Notes: generated by a model from the sequence alone, not told the origin. A stretch of DNA of 20,481 nucleotides from Zancudomyces culisetae (GCA_001969505.1 LSSK01001426.1:1-20481), one strand, 5' to 3'. Shown: positions 1-8,586, counted from the first letter of the stretch. Numbers and translations are program-made.

Positions 1-148
1 GGGCGGGATCTGGGCTGGCGGGATCTGAGCTGGCGGGATCTGAGCTGGCAGGATCTGAACTGGCAGTATCTGAGCTGGCGGGATCTGAACTGGCGGGATC
101 TGAACTGGCGGGATCTGAACTGGCAGTATCTGAGCTGGCAGTATCTGT
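1..148 (-). repeat. 15-bp coding minisatellite (S-S-D-P/T-A)
   Basis: About nine to ten tandem 15-bp units, read on the plus strand as variants of ggcgggatctgagct. Each unit encodes one pentapeptide, so copy-number change keeps the frame. The third repeat residue switches between Pro (ggg/agg) and Thr (agt). The array continues past the left edge. Confidence 0.9.
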
Positions 149-367
149 ATTGGTATTGTCTGCGCTACTACTTTCTGCACTACTATATGCGTTGTTGCCA
201 TATACTTGTGGACCGCGTACATAGAGGTTGTTGTTGCGTCTTTTGAGTTGTGCACCAACGTTGTTGACTCCATTTTCCTCACCCATGATACGCATACCAT
301 TTGCGCAAACAGTGTAGACCAATGCGGCCAAAACCATCTTTCCAACTGTCAATTTGAGTATTGCCAT
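1..367 (-). CDS. Secreted S-S-D-P-A pentapeptide-repeat protein, N-terminal part (runs off left edge)
   Basis: The frame is open from an ATG at 367-365 to the window edge: 122 codons with no stop. Residues 1-22 form a signal peptide (basic start, hydrophobic core VLAALVYTV, small residues before the likely cleavage site). A dibasic LKRR at 41-44 is a Kex2-like processing site, so residues ~23-44 may be a propeptide. An Asn/Tyr-rich spacer follows, and from residue ~75 the protein is tandem pentapeptides (SSDTA/SSDPA), rich in O-glycosylation sites. This is the layout of a fungal secreted or cell-wall protein. The C-terminus is outside the window, so GPI anchoring and function are unknown. The start is supported by A-rich sequence before the ATG and a TATA-like box about 110 bp upstream. 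No family is recognised. Confidence 0.8.
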   Translation of the reverse strand, partial: MAILKLTVGKMVLAALVYTVCANGMRIMGEENGVNNVGAQLKRRNNNLYVRGPQVYGNNAYSSAESSSADNTNTDTASSDTASSDPASSDPASSDPASSDTASSDPASSDPASSDPASPDPA

Positions 368-474
368 TTTTTTCTGTTTTTCTTTTTCAAGTTTGTTGAT
401 CCTGTGTGTTTATTTAAATTTGTAAAGTGAACAAGAATGCTTAATTATATTTGTATAGAGGCTGAAGGTACGGG

Positions 475-482
475 TATTTATA
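475..482 (-). promoter_or_regulatory. TATA-like box of the pentapeptide-repeat gene
   Basis: On the minus strand the sequence is TATAAATA, about 110 bp upstream of the ATG at 367. The same octamer lies at a similar distance upstream of the 806-residue secreted protein. AT-rich context makes chance matches common, but the shared sequence and spacing support both. Confidence 0.5.
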
Positions 483-1510
483 CATGTTTTGAAGTATCGA
501 ATTGTGATACTATATTAACTTTGGTATATTGTATAACACCAATAAGTTGTAGCATTTGCAGCTTTACTTATCTTTCTCATGACCATACTGTAATTTACCA
601 ATTACTCATTATAATAAACATGTATAACTGCAAAGTTTTGTTTCTCAAAGCATTATGTTCAAGATTATCAGTAGCACAGTTGATTTAAAAATATAAATAG
701 GAGTATGCTTATACGCTCAATTACTTTTTGATATGTTAAATACACTTGCAATTGATGCCATATGCTGCAAAATTGCGTAGAGCCAACAAAAGGTATGAGA
801 ATTATTGTATCAACAATACTTGAAGCGTGAATTACGTAAAGTTCAAGCATCCAAAGATATGGGTCCTAATGTTTAAAAAAAATACTAGCAAGAGATGTAT
901 CTTCTAAGAAACTCCTACGAGATTATCAACAGATAACTCGGAAAATGGTGTATAGAAATATATTTCATTCTACTTTTTAGTTGAGAAAAACTGGGTTCTA
1001 TCATTAATTATGTGTTTGCTATGACCAAAGAAAGTGTAAAAGTAAGTTTAATACCAGAAAGTGCCAAGTTGCACAATTAACAAAATCGAAACCTAGGCAC
1101 TACAGAATCCAATAACAATTGTTTCACACAATTCTGCTTTGAAGCCCATAAAAATCAAGTGCATAGCCCAGAATAAAATTTTAGACCATTACTTTAAGCC
1201 TAGTGAATTGTCCACTGTTCACAGTAAAATGTTTTTTTTTCAGTATGGTAACTTTCTTGTTCACTTGGGATATAAGTTCCATGTACTATAATAAATATTT
1301 TTTCGTTTTTATGTCAATTCTGGTTTCGATGATTACTTTACTATAATTGTTAACAAAATTTCAAGGTCTTGGATATCAGGAAAAAGGTAAGGGAAGAGTA
1401 GTACAATAACTACATGTATTTTTAGTATTGTTGTCATATCAAACATTAAAAATTATCATAATTATAACAGGTAGATTTGAAAAGGCTTAAACAATATTAA
1501 ATACAGAGGT

Positions 1511-1815
1511 ATACATGATATTAATGTGATCTTTTGTGAAGTAGCCATTTTTCAGTAGTGGCTGGGACTCATAAAATAAAAAAGATGTGTGGTATAGGCC
1601 GCCAACACAACAATGTGACTACTTGGGCGTTATTTCAGGAAAGACTGGCCAATTGCCTCTGCAAGTGAATTTTTTTTCTAAGCCCCAATGGGTTTATTGA
1701 GTAAATATCACACAAAACCACGAAAAAAAAAGTTCTGTTTTTTCTTTTTTGAAAGATATATTTACAAAAAGAAATCACATTAAACACTACAAAGTGTATC
1801 ATACATGATATTAAT
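1511..1815 (+). repeat. 15-bp direct repeat pair (1511-1525 and 1801-1815)
   Basis: ATACATGATATTAAT occurs exactly twice, 290 bp apart, on either side of the candidate element. The left copy overlaps the left end of the inverted repeat by five bases and the right copy starts 17 bp beyond the right end. It is therefore not a clean target-site duplication of that element. Confidence 0.55.
1521..1783. mobile_element. Candidate small inverted-repeat (MITE-like) element flanked by TTAA
   Basis: TTAATGTGAT at 1521-1530 is the exact reverse complement of ATCACATTAA at 1774-1783. The match continues imperfectly inward (CTTTTGT on the left, TTCTTTTTGT on the right, read outward to inward). With TTAA taken as the duplicated target, the internal element is about 255 bp with TGTGAT/ATCACA ends. 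TTAA targets are known for piggyBac-type elements, but the usual CCC ends are absent. No coding capacity is visible and there is no second copy in the window. Confidence 0.3.
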
Positions 1816-1885
1816 ATATCCAATCACATCCTGCTCCTCTAGGGATTCCATACCCACCGGGTATTGGTTCAAGAGTGACATTTCT

Positions 1886-1960
1886 GCTTGGAATCGACCC
1901 AAGCTAATTATCCTGGCTCAGCAGACTCTATCCAAGGATCTCGCTGTGCCCAATTCAACC
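1886..1960 (-). other. tRNA-like relict (T-arm and D-arm-like motifs)
   Basis: On the minus strand, GCTTGGGTCGATTCCAAGC (1904-1886) folds as a tRNA T-arm: CTTGG/CCAAG stem with loop GTCGATT, and a near-match to the Pol III B box. Upstream on the same strand, GGATAGAG (1933-1926) resembles the end of a tRNA D-arm. No acceptor stem or convincing anticodon arm closes around them, so this is not an intact tRNA. It could be a tRNA-derived SINE fragment, a decayed tRNA, or a decayed coding fragment, because short open stretches are present on both strands. Confidence 0.25.
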
Positions 1961-2359
1961 AAGCAATAGCACTTTGGCTTCTCTCACCCTTGCGTATATA
2001 ATAACTATTTTTCATGATTTCCTTTCCAAGGTGTCAACTCGTTCTAAAGCTGGCAGTTTTTATGCTCATAATACTAGTCATGTTGTTGAATATTTTTCAC
2101 TAAAAGTTAATGAGGCCAATAGCATGAACAATGAAGTCATGGTGTGCCTTGTAAGTATGACATTGATAGTAGTTTAGTCATAAATTCTAATATAAAGGTA
2201 AAGATAAATGCTCAAATGACTCCATCTTGCGAAATATTTTGCTACGGTAGTATGACTTTATTTACTTCTTGAAAAAACAAAATAGTGTAAAATAAGTATT
2301 AGTGAGATAGTCGTGAAATATGTTTATCGATTGAATAAAAACATACACAAGTTAACCAA

Positions 2360-4780
2360 TCAGTAGTTGACAACTATGGTTCTTGTAACGGGTTCTGTAA
2401 TACAGGTTTCAGTGGAAACTGAGGCTATGGTGGGATTTACGTCAGGAGTACACGAAGTAGAGAAAGTTGGCAAACTGTTTAGCGTTACAAAAGTACATGA
2501 AGCAGTGACAGTAATTGGAGGGGCAGTCACAGTGACAGTAGATGCGGGTAGGTAGAAAGTAACGGGTATGCAATTGGAATATGTAGTCACTTCCGGACAT
2601 ACACAGGATACCGAGTTAATGGAGATAGTGGCAATAGATACAGTGGGTGTGGGAGGAGGTGGTGGTGGGTAAACAGTGAGAGTAATAGATGTGGTAGGGT
2701 ATATAGTGATAGTAGTTACAGTAGGAATAGAATCAATGGTTTGTGTAGGGTAGATAGTGATGGTAGTAATGGAGGGGATAGGTGTGTAGGTGATAGTGGT
2801 TGGAACAGTGCAGTAAGTACAACCTGGAGTGTTTGGAGTGACAGTTATAGTGATAGGACCAGTAGGATATGTAGTTATGGTGGCAAGAGTTGGGCTGGGA
2901 GTATAGGTGATTGTGGTAGGGACGGTACAGTAGGTGCAACCTGCGGTGTTTGGAGTTACTGTTATGGTTACAGGTTCAGTTTGACAACCTGGAGTTCCAG
3001 TAGTGTTAGGTGTAACAGTAATAACAGTTTCAGTAGTGAAACCTGGACCGGTAACAGTGGTGGTAACAGTGATGGGGTTAGTAGGATAAACGATGGAGGT
3101 GTAGGTAGTTTGAGTACAAGGAATAGCGGTAGTTATGGGACCGTATGTGGGTGAGGATACGCTATCGACAGAGGCAGAGTTGGTATTTGTTGGATAGATA
3201 TTTGTTGGGTAGGTGTTAGTTGAGCGAGTCCATGTTGGGCGGGTCCATGTTGGTCGTGTTCTTGTTGGGCGAGTTCTTGTAGGGTCAGTTTCAGTTGGAT
3301 CAGTTTCAGTTGGATCAGTTTCAGTTGGATCAATCTCAGTTGGATCAGTTCCCGTTGGACGAGTCCATGTTGGGCGAGTCCATGTTGGTCGTGTTCTTGT
3401 TGGGCGAGTTCTTGTGGAATCAGTTTCAGTTGAATCGGTTCCCGTTGGACGGGTCCATGTTGGGCGAGTTCTTGTTCTTGTTGGCGTTGGTATGGTTCTA
3501 GTGCGGTGATGGTCACGTAATTTGTTAATCCAGTTAACAATAAAATTAATAACATCATCAATATTTCCTGGTCTAAATAGGTTCATAAAAATATCCAATG
3601 GAATTGCATCCAGTCCCAGATCTACAAGCAAAGCAAAGAAATCAAAAAGAGACATATCTCCGGACAATTGTACGCCTAACCAATCAATAAGATCGTCCAG
3701 TGTTGGCACTCCTGGAATTTGTAGTCTGTTTAGCAGAGCCAAAAATTGAGCTAATGTCATTTTTGGTGGCACAGGAGGTAATGTTGTAGTCGAAGACGTA
3801 GTACTTGATGTGGAACTGCTGCTGGATGTACGTGAAGGTCTTGTTCTTGTATGTGTGTGATTCCGTAAGTCTTGTAACCAATTGATAATATCAGAAATAA
3901 TGCCAGAAATATCAGAACCCTCAATTATAGCCAGTATTTCTTTGAGAGCAAGAGATGGAAGGTCTAAGCTTGAAAGTAAAGCAAAAAATTCATTCAGTGA
4001 CATATTTTCAGGTATAGGTACTCCCAGCCAATCACTGAGATTGTCCAGCGTTGGTACTCCTGGAACATTCAAACGATTCAACAAGGCTAAGAATTGTGCT
4101 AGAGTCATGTTAGGAGGTATAGGTGTATTTGTGGGTGTGGGTGTGGGTGCTGAACTAGTTGGTCGACTAGATGTAAATCCAGGAATTGTGATAATTCCAG
4201 GAATTGTTAGACCAGGGATTGCTGTGGGTCCTGTTATTGTAACTGGGCCTCGTGTAGTTCCTGGGATTGGAATTCCAAGTATAGTTGTACCGGCAAATGT
4301 TATTCCTGGTATGGTAAATATTCCAGCATTTGGTGATGAGGGTGTTGGATCAGGTGTTGGATCAGGTGTTGGTTGTGGATCGGGGGTTGGGTCGGGGGTT
4401 GGGTCAGGAGTTGGTTGTGGGTCAGGAGTTGGATCAGGGGTTGGGTCAGGCGTAGGAGGTGCTACAGAAGTAAATCCTGGAATTGTCACAATTCCTGGGA
4501 TGGTTAAGCCTGGGATAGCTGTCGCTCCTGTAATTGTATATGTAGCTGGATTTATTGTAGTACCCCTAACTGGAATACCGAACACAGTTGTACCAGCATA
4601 TGTGAATCCAGGTAATGTAATAACCACACCATTGTCTTGCCTGCGCTCTAACCGATCAACACGTTTTTGCTTCAACCTCATGACATTACGTACAAGTCGA
4701 TTCTCTGTACCAACTTCAGCCACCGCTGATGATGCCAGTAGCAGCGTGGAAATAATACCATATAAATTATCGGTTTTCAT
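2360..4780 (-). CDS. Secreted modular Thr/Pro-rich repeat protein (806 aa), cell-wall or adhesin-like
   Basis: Intron-less frame. Residues 1-21 are a signal peptide (cleavage after SAVA). Dibasic sites KR (39-40) and RR (46-47, ERRQ) suggest Kex2-like processing. Next comes a hydrophobic Gly/Pro/Ile/Thr module (~52-105), repeated at ~153-205, with a T-P-D-P linker (110-147) between the copies. Two copies of a helical module of about 85-90 residues follow (225-308 and 341-428), each opening MTLAQFLALLNRL and containing P-G-V-P-T-L-D and D-W-L-G-V. A Thr/Arg/Pro repeat tract (~430-545) and a Thr/Val-rich C-terminal region with C-T-Y-C pairs end the protein. The last residues (RTIVVNY) contain no hydrophobic GPI tail, so it is probably secreted or wall-bound in another way. 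I do not recognise the family; a surface role is inferred from layout. Confidence 0.85.
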   Translation of the reverse strand: MKTDNLYGIISTLLLASSAVAEVGTENRLVRNVMRLKQKRVDRLERRQDNGVVITLPGFTYAGTTVFGIPVRGTTINPATYTITGATAIPGLTIPGIVTIPGFTSVAPPTPDPTPDPTPDPQPTPDPTPDPTPDPQPTPDPTPDPTPSSPNAGIFTIPGITFAGTTILGIPIPGTTRGPVTITGPTAIPGLTIPGIITIPGFTSSRPTSSAPTPTPTNTPIPPNMTLAQFLALLNRLNVPGVPTLDNLSDWLGVPIPENMSLNEFFALLSSLDLPSLALKEILAIIEGSDISGIISDIINWLQDLRNHTHTRTRPSRTSSSSSTSSTTSSTTTLPPVPPKMTLAQFLALLNRLQIPGVPTLDDLIDWLGVQLSGDMSLFDFFALLVDLGLDAIPLDIFMNLFRPGNIDDVINFIVNWINKLRDHHRTRTIPTPTRTRTRPTWTRPTGTDSTETDSTRTRPTRTRPTWTRPTWTRPTGTDPTEIDPTETDPTETDPTETDPTRTRPTRTRPTWTRPTWTRSTNTYPTNIYPTNTNSASVDSVSSPTYGPITTAIPCTQTTYTSIVYPTNPITVTTTVTGPGFTTETVITVTPNTTGTPGCQTEPVTITVTPNTAGCTYCTVPTTITYTPSPTLATITTYPTGPITITVTPNTPGCTYCTVPTTITYTPIPSITTITIYPTQTIDSIPTVTTITIYPTTSITLTVYPPPPPPTPTVSIATISINSVSCVCPEVTTYSNCIPVTFYLPASTVTVTAPPITVTASCTFVTLNSLPTFSTSCTPDVNPTIASVSTETCITEPVTRTIVVNY
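2780..2985 (-). repeat. Duplicated C-T-Y-C unit in the 806-aa protein
   Basis: Two tandem coding units share the protein pattern I-T-V-T-P-N-T-x-G-C-T-Y-C-T-V-P-T-T-I-T. A third, partial unit upstream has a single Cys (T-P-G-C-Q-T). The paired cysteines are the only regular ones in an otherwise Cys-poor protein and suggest disulphide-stabilised β-rich units. Confidence 0.7.
3190..3493 (-). repeat. Thr-x-Thr-Arg/Asp-Pro coding repeat tract
   Basis: Tandem 15-bp units encode pentapeptides of the types T-R-T-R-P, T-W-T-R-P, T-E-T-D-P and T-G-T-D-P. A larger block (R/W units, then G/E-D units) is itself repeated, so the array grew at two scales. Charge alternates between basic (R) and acidic (D/E) blocks. 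The repeats also create long antisense frames, which are artefacts. Confidence 0.85.
4340..4453 (-). repeat. T-P-D-P / Q-P coding repeat
   Basis: Six-bp and 12-bp units encode T-P-D-P-T-P-D-P with D-P-Q-P interruptions (residues ~110-147). It forms an extended proline linker between the two copies of the Gly/Pro/Ile/Thr module. Confidence 0.85.
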
Positions 4781-4892
4781 TTTAAAATCAAAAGAGCTCT
4801 ACTTTGTTCTTTGCCAAAGCGAACTTGAGGTAAAAATAATTTAGTAGATTTTTCGAATGAGTATAGAACAAAACTCACGGCTCGATGTGTAC

Positions 4893-4900
4893 TATTTATA
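4893..4900 (-). promoter_or_regulatory. TATA-like box of the 806-aa secreted protein gene
   Basis: Minus-strand TATAAATA, about 115 bp upstream of the ATG at 4780, inside CTATATAAATAG. It is the same octamer, at almost the same distance, as in front of the left secreted-protein gene. Confidence 0.5.
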
Positions 4901-5700
4901 TAGCTTTTTGTTTTCCATTTAACTTAACAACGTTGTTCGCTTGAAAAATGTAAGTTATACTCAAATTTAGAACTATACATATGCTCTATATTGGATTAAC
5001 ATATCTGCTGGCACTTGGTATGATTCATGATGTGCTCTACAAACCCCGCCATTTTGTTGTTTTTTTTGGTGAATATGAGCTTTATTTATCCCATATTTAC
5101 AGATTTCCATTAAGATTTGTGTTAGACCACCATCAGTGGTACATTCATACTCGCTTGATACTTTAAAGCATATTTCTTGTAAATAGATGAATTGGTGCGA
5201 TTTGCTTGGCCTTTGTACTTTTAAGTACTTTTCAACGATCTTGCAGTAATCTCAGCAGTTTCATTAATTTTTGGTTTTAAACTTTTTTCCCTCCTCATGC
5301 TTTTTATTTTTCTAAATAAGCTTTTTCGTTCTTTACAAACTCCAGGCTAATCCAGAAGCGATTATACTCCATCATTCTAATCGTTTTTTTTATCAGGTTA
5401 TGGATGAGTTTGTCATCAAGCAAAAAAAAAAACGCATGGAAAGACATGGATGCGCCAATAAAAATAACGCTTACTGAAGGCATATTGCAAATTAAATGTA
5501 AATTGGGTTTAAATGATTTGATTAACTAGCGATATTTTTGATCGCCAAACAGTGTGTATAATCAGAATGTTATAACCTTCACCATTAAAGCAAAAAGGCG
5601 AAAAAATAGGTAATCTATACCAACAGCCAAAAGTAACCCCTGGGGCTTGTTATATGAAAGAGTTAAAAAACCAGGTCATCATTTAGTCTGAAATTAGAGG

Positions 5701-5744
5701 GCTACAGTTGGTAGAGCGATTCAAAATACCCAGGATTGGATTCC
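5701..5744 (+). other. tRNA D-arm-like fragment with a degenerate B box
   Basis: GCTACAGTTGGTAGAGC (5701-5717) differs from a standard tRNA D-arm by a single inserted base. GATTGGATTCC (5734-5744) matches the Pol III B box GGTTCGANNCC at 9 of 11 positions. The two boxes are about 10 bases too close for an intact tRNA, and no acceptor stem is found. Best read as a decayed tRNA or tRNA-derived repeat, or chance. Confidence 0.25.
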
Positions 5745-6043
5745 AAGTAAATCTATTTGTGTGCATTAATAATTTGATTCAGTAAAACAAAATCACTTTT
5801 TTCTATTATAGAGTTGAACCAAGTGGACATTATAAGCTAGAAGAACGGATTTTTGTGTTCTTTTCTCTCAAGGACGGTTTTTGTTGACCGGATTGGATTA
5901 TTTTCGTAAATCTAAAGCTGACACATACTTGTTTGTCGACCTGATTTGATATGATTCGATTTGATCAGCTTTGTTCTTTCCTCATACCCAATGACTATAG
6001 CCAGATTTTTTTGGGTTTATATCAATCAGTATATATGAATAAT

Positions 6044-6084
6044 ACAACAGCAATAAACAACAAACAACAGACAACAAACAACGA
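6044..6084 (+). repeat. CAA-rich low-complexity tract
   Basis: Imperfect repeats of the type aacaacaaacaacagac in intergenic DNA. There is no open frame through it that would make it a poly-Gln/Asn segment of a protein. Confidence 0.7.
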
Positions 6085-6663
6085 AAGATAGAGCTAACTA
6101 TATCTTGATGCATTTGTTAGTTTATATCTGTAAATAGCTATTGTCTACCATAACAATGATGATGACAGTCTTCTGAGCTCAATTATGAACCAAGAATTAT
6201 GAAGCGCCCTATAGCGTAAATTCTACATACGCCATGGCCTAGTACGGAAAAAACATGCACTGAATCCCGCTATACCATCCCCGTTTCAGTTAGTATAAGG
6301 CAAGTAGTATGCACTGTAATCAAGGCTAAACATTTCTATCTACTCTCACCTGCATAAGAAAGCCTGTTTCAACTGCTATAAAATTGACTTGGTTTCAATT
6401 TTAGCCAAATCCTTCCTCAAACACAAGTAAATCTTTTCATTGAACTATCAATAAGATAACAAACAAGGGAGAATTGTCTTTTGATAAAAAGACGCTCTCC
6501 ATAGTAAAATAGCAATGTGTTCTTTAAAAAAATTAAAGTACAAGGTGTACAAGGATATTTACAAATTTACATTAGAGACAAATTCTAACAGATGTCAAAT
6601 GAAGTGAATGTGTTCAAAATCTTACATTTCAAAAAAAAAAAAGAAACTACAAGAAAAAAAACC

Positions 6664-8586
6664 TCACGACTTGGAGGTCTTGTTTTTGAAATAAAGCTTT
6701 TCCTTTTCCCTAGGATCTATGACTACATAGTCTTCGACTTTTGGGGCATAGCTGCTTTTCTCTTTCTTGGGGTTAGATGCGCCAAAATCAAGTGTATGGT
6801 TCATCCAATTACTTCCAGTTGTATCTGGAAGCTCTTCGCCTACCGCAACATGCTTGTTACAAGAACCGCAATTGGAAATACCGTGTAATTTACACGCGCT
6901 ATGTTCTGTTGGGGTTTGACGTTTGGGCTCTGAATCACCAATAGCGGCGTCCTTTGACTGAAGCTTTGATTTGAAAAATGATAGTTTTTGAAATAACTTT
7001 GTCTGGTAGTCAGAGCTGCTTTTCTTAGGGAGCTGAGCCTTTTTCTTGTACTTTTCAAGTTCGGAAGAGATGCTGGAAGATTTAACATGCTTGTCATCGG
7101 GGTGTACTTTTGATGACTTTTTACTGGGATTAGTGTTTGAATTAGCATTGGAGTTAGCATCGATGTCGGTGGTTACTCTTGTATGCGGCTCTTCTTGTAT
7201 AGCGGGTTTGATGGTAGATTGCGAGGTATTATTCAGATGATTTTCATTAGTGTTAACGGGGTTTTCTATCATAGATTCTAGCTGGGGGTCTAAACCTGCA
7301 TTTGATATGTCATTATTATCTCCAAGCTTCCGAGTTGGTGCTGATGAAAGTGAGTTAGAAGCTAGACTGGGGATATGTGAGTCCTTATCAAGCTTCAATG
7401 CTTTATTAGACCCATCTTCGTCTTTTTTCTTGGACTTCCTTCTGCCTTTGGATGTTGTGGGTAAGATACCCTTGTCATTTAAATCATAAATGCTTTTGAC
7501 TTTAAAAACCTCTCCTTCGTCTTCGCTAGGGTCGTCGAATGTCAACATGCGTTTGTTTCTAGGTAGTTATTCAAACAATAAGTGAATGGTGCTCAAAAAT
7601 TGATGTAATCCGCTTGACTATACAAAAAAGAATTCATATTGTGCTTACTTAAACCGGGAATCAATATGTCGTGATCCATGCTTTGTACCTTCGTTTTTTC
7701 TGCTCTTCATCGCTTCTCGATCCTTAGCTGTAATTCTGGGAACAATATCCTCAAAAGGGTTGTTTATAACATCTGTTCTTGTAATTTTTTTGGGATACAA
7801 GGGCCTTTCTGTCGCTGTGTCAACTTCTCCTTCAGCTAGTTTTAGAACATTAAATATGGTATCACCAACAACCTACAGCGTTGTTTTTACCTTGATTTAG
7901 TATGTATATTCTCATTTTTTCAACTTTATTCCTTAGGCTTTCAAAAAAAAAAAAAAACGGTTTATTTAAACAAAAGATTATATTTTCTTGTGGAAATACT
8001 TACTGTACCAAAGATGGTATGCTTTGTTTGTAACTCTGGGGTGGCTGCCAGAGTTATAAAAAATTGTGAACCATTCTTTCCTTCATCGTTGCTTGCCATA
8101 GCCAGCAAACCTCTCCGATTAAATCTGAGACGGGAATGAATCTCTAATCCAAAATCCTCTTCGTACACTGAATCACCACCTAAAAAATACCAGTTTGTCC
8201 AGCTGTATTAGCATACATGGTATATATATATATATATGTATATATTAAAGTTTGCTACAGAATACTGGTACCTTCTCCTGTCCCTGTGGGATCGCCTCCC
8301 TGAACTATAAACATTGGAACAACTCGATGAAACACAGTGTTATTATAGTATCCCTCTAAACAGAGCTGGACAAAGTTTCTACAGGCTTTGGGTGCTTCCT
8401 TGGGCCATAACTCTACCTCTATCTCTCCTGTGCTCGTTATAATGTTAACCTTCCCTCTAAAAATTGAGATTCAGTTTTTAGCTCCGAATTTTTGTGATTT
8501 TACAATACTCGCTCAATCATTTCAGGTTCGAATGAAAAAGAAAACTCTTACTTTGTCGAAGGCTCCTGGATATATATTGTACTCAT
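6664..8586 (-). CDS. CWC27: CWC27-type spliceosomal cyclophilin, five exons
   Basis: Exons 8586-8552, 8456-8272, 8179-8004, 7872-7649 and 7558-6664 join to 504 codons plus stop, all at GT...AG borders; introns are 95, 92, 131 and 90 bp. The protein begins MSTIYIQEPSTKGKV, followed by a cyclophilin domain (about 13-165) very close to human CWC27: CRNFVQLCLEGYYN, FHRVVP, QGGDPTGTGEGG, HSRLRFNRRGLLAM, NGSQFFITL, KHTIFG. R56, F61 and Q64 are kept, but the position of cyclophilin A Trp121 is Glu122, as in the human protein, so it is probably a binding module rather than an active isomerase. NNPFEDIVPR links to a charged disordered tail; the C-terminal WMNHTLDF and DPREK motifs are also family features. 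It acts in activated spliceosomes (B-act stage, with CWC22). It lies 187 bp downstream of the thiolase gene, on the same strand. Confidence 0.93.
8221..8246. repeat. (TA)n microsatellite in CWC27 intron 2
   Basis: A nearly pure TA run with one TG interruption, wholly inside the intron between exons 2 and 3, so length changes would not affect the protein. Confidence 0.9.

Larger units (their letters stand above)
368..2359. other. Gene-free interval between the two secreted-protein genes
   Basis: About 2 kb without a credible coding region. It holds the promoter of the left gene (368 to about 600) and the 3' flank of the 806-residue gene (about 2200-2359). All open frames are short and of low-complexity composition. 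The only structured parts are a possible inverted-repeat element at 1521-1783 and a more GC-rich tRNA-like stretch at about 1840-1970. Confidence 0.6.
4781..6663. other. Gene-free interval between the 806-aa gene and CWC27
   Basis: Contains the promoter of the 806-residue gene on the left and the 3' flank of CWC27 on the right. Frames are short, and I could not join any into a plausible spliced gene. Visible structure: a small GC-rich palindrome (acCCCTGGGGct) near 5636-5647, a tRNA-like fragment at 5701-5744, GATTTGAT/GATTCGAT words near 5942-5966, and a CAA-rich tract near 6044-6084. Confidence 0.6.

Noticed and set aside
1587-1603. Minus-strand GGCGGCCTATACCACAC, similar to the 5' end of 5S rRNA
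   Set aside because: Similarity stops after 17 bases and is followed by a T-run; no internal control region or remaining 5S body.
2741-3154. Plus-strand Ser/Gly-rich frame and the minus His/Tyr-rich frame at 2733-2939
   Set aside because: Both are shadows of the Thr-rich C-terminal part of the 806-aa gene.
3213-3509. Plus-strand repeat frame (V-G-R-V-H-V-G-R...)
   Set aside because: Antisense of the Thr/Arg/Pro minisatellite; 15-bp repeats keep several frames open at once.
3882-4844. Long plus-strand frame (320 codons) rich in Val/Gly
   Set aside because: It is the antisense of the 806-aa secreted protein; its V-G-S-G-V-G pattern is the reverse complement of the T-P-D-P repeats. No start context or domain.
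6150-6262. ATGATGA ... CTGA as a possible C/D snoRNA
   Set aside because: The distance is long and no terminal stem or internal C'/D' pair is evident.
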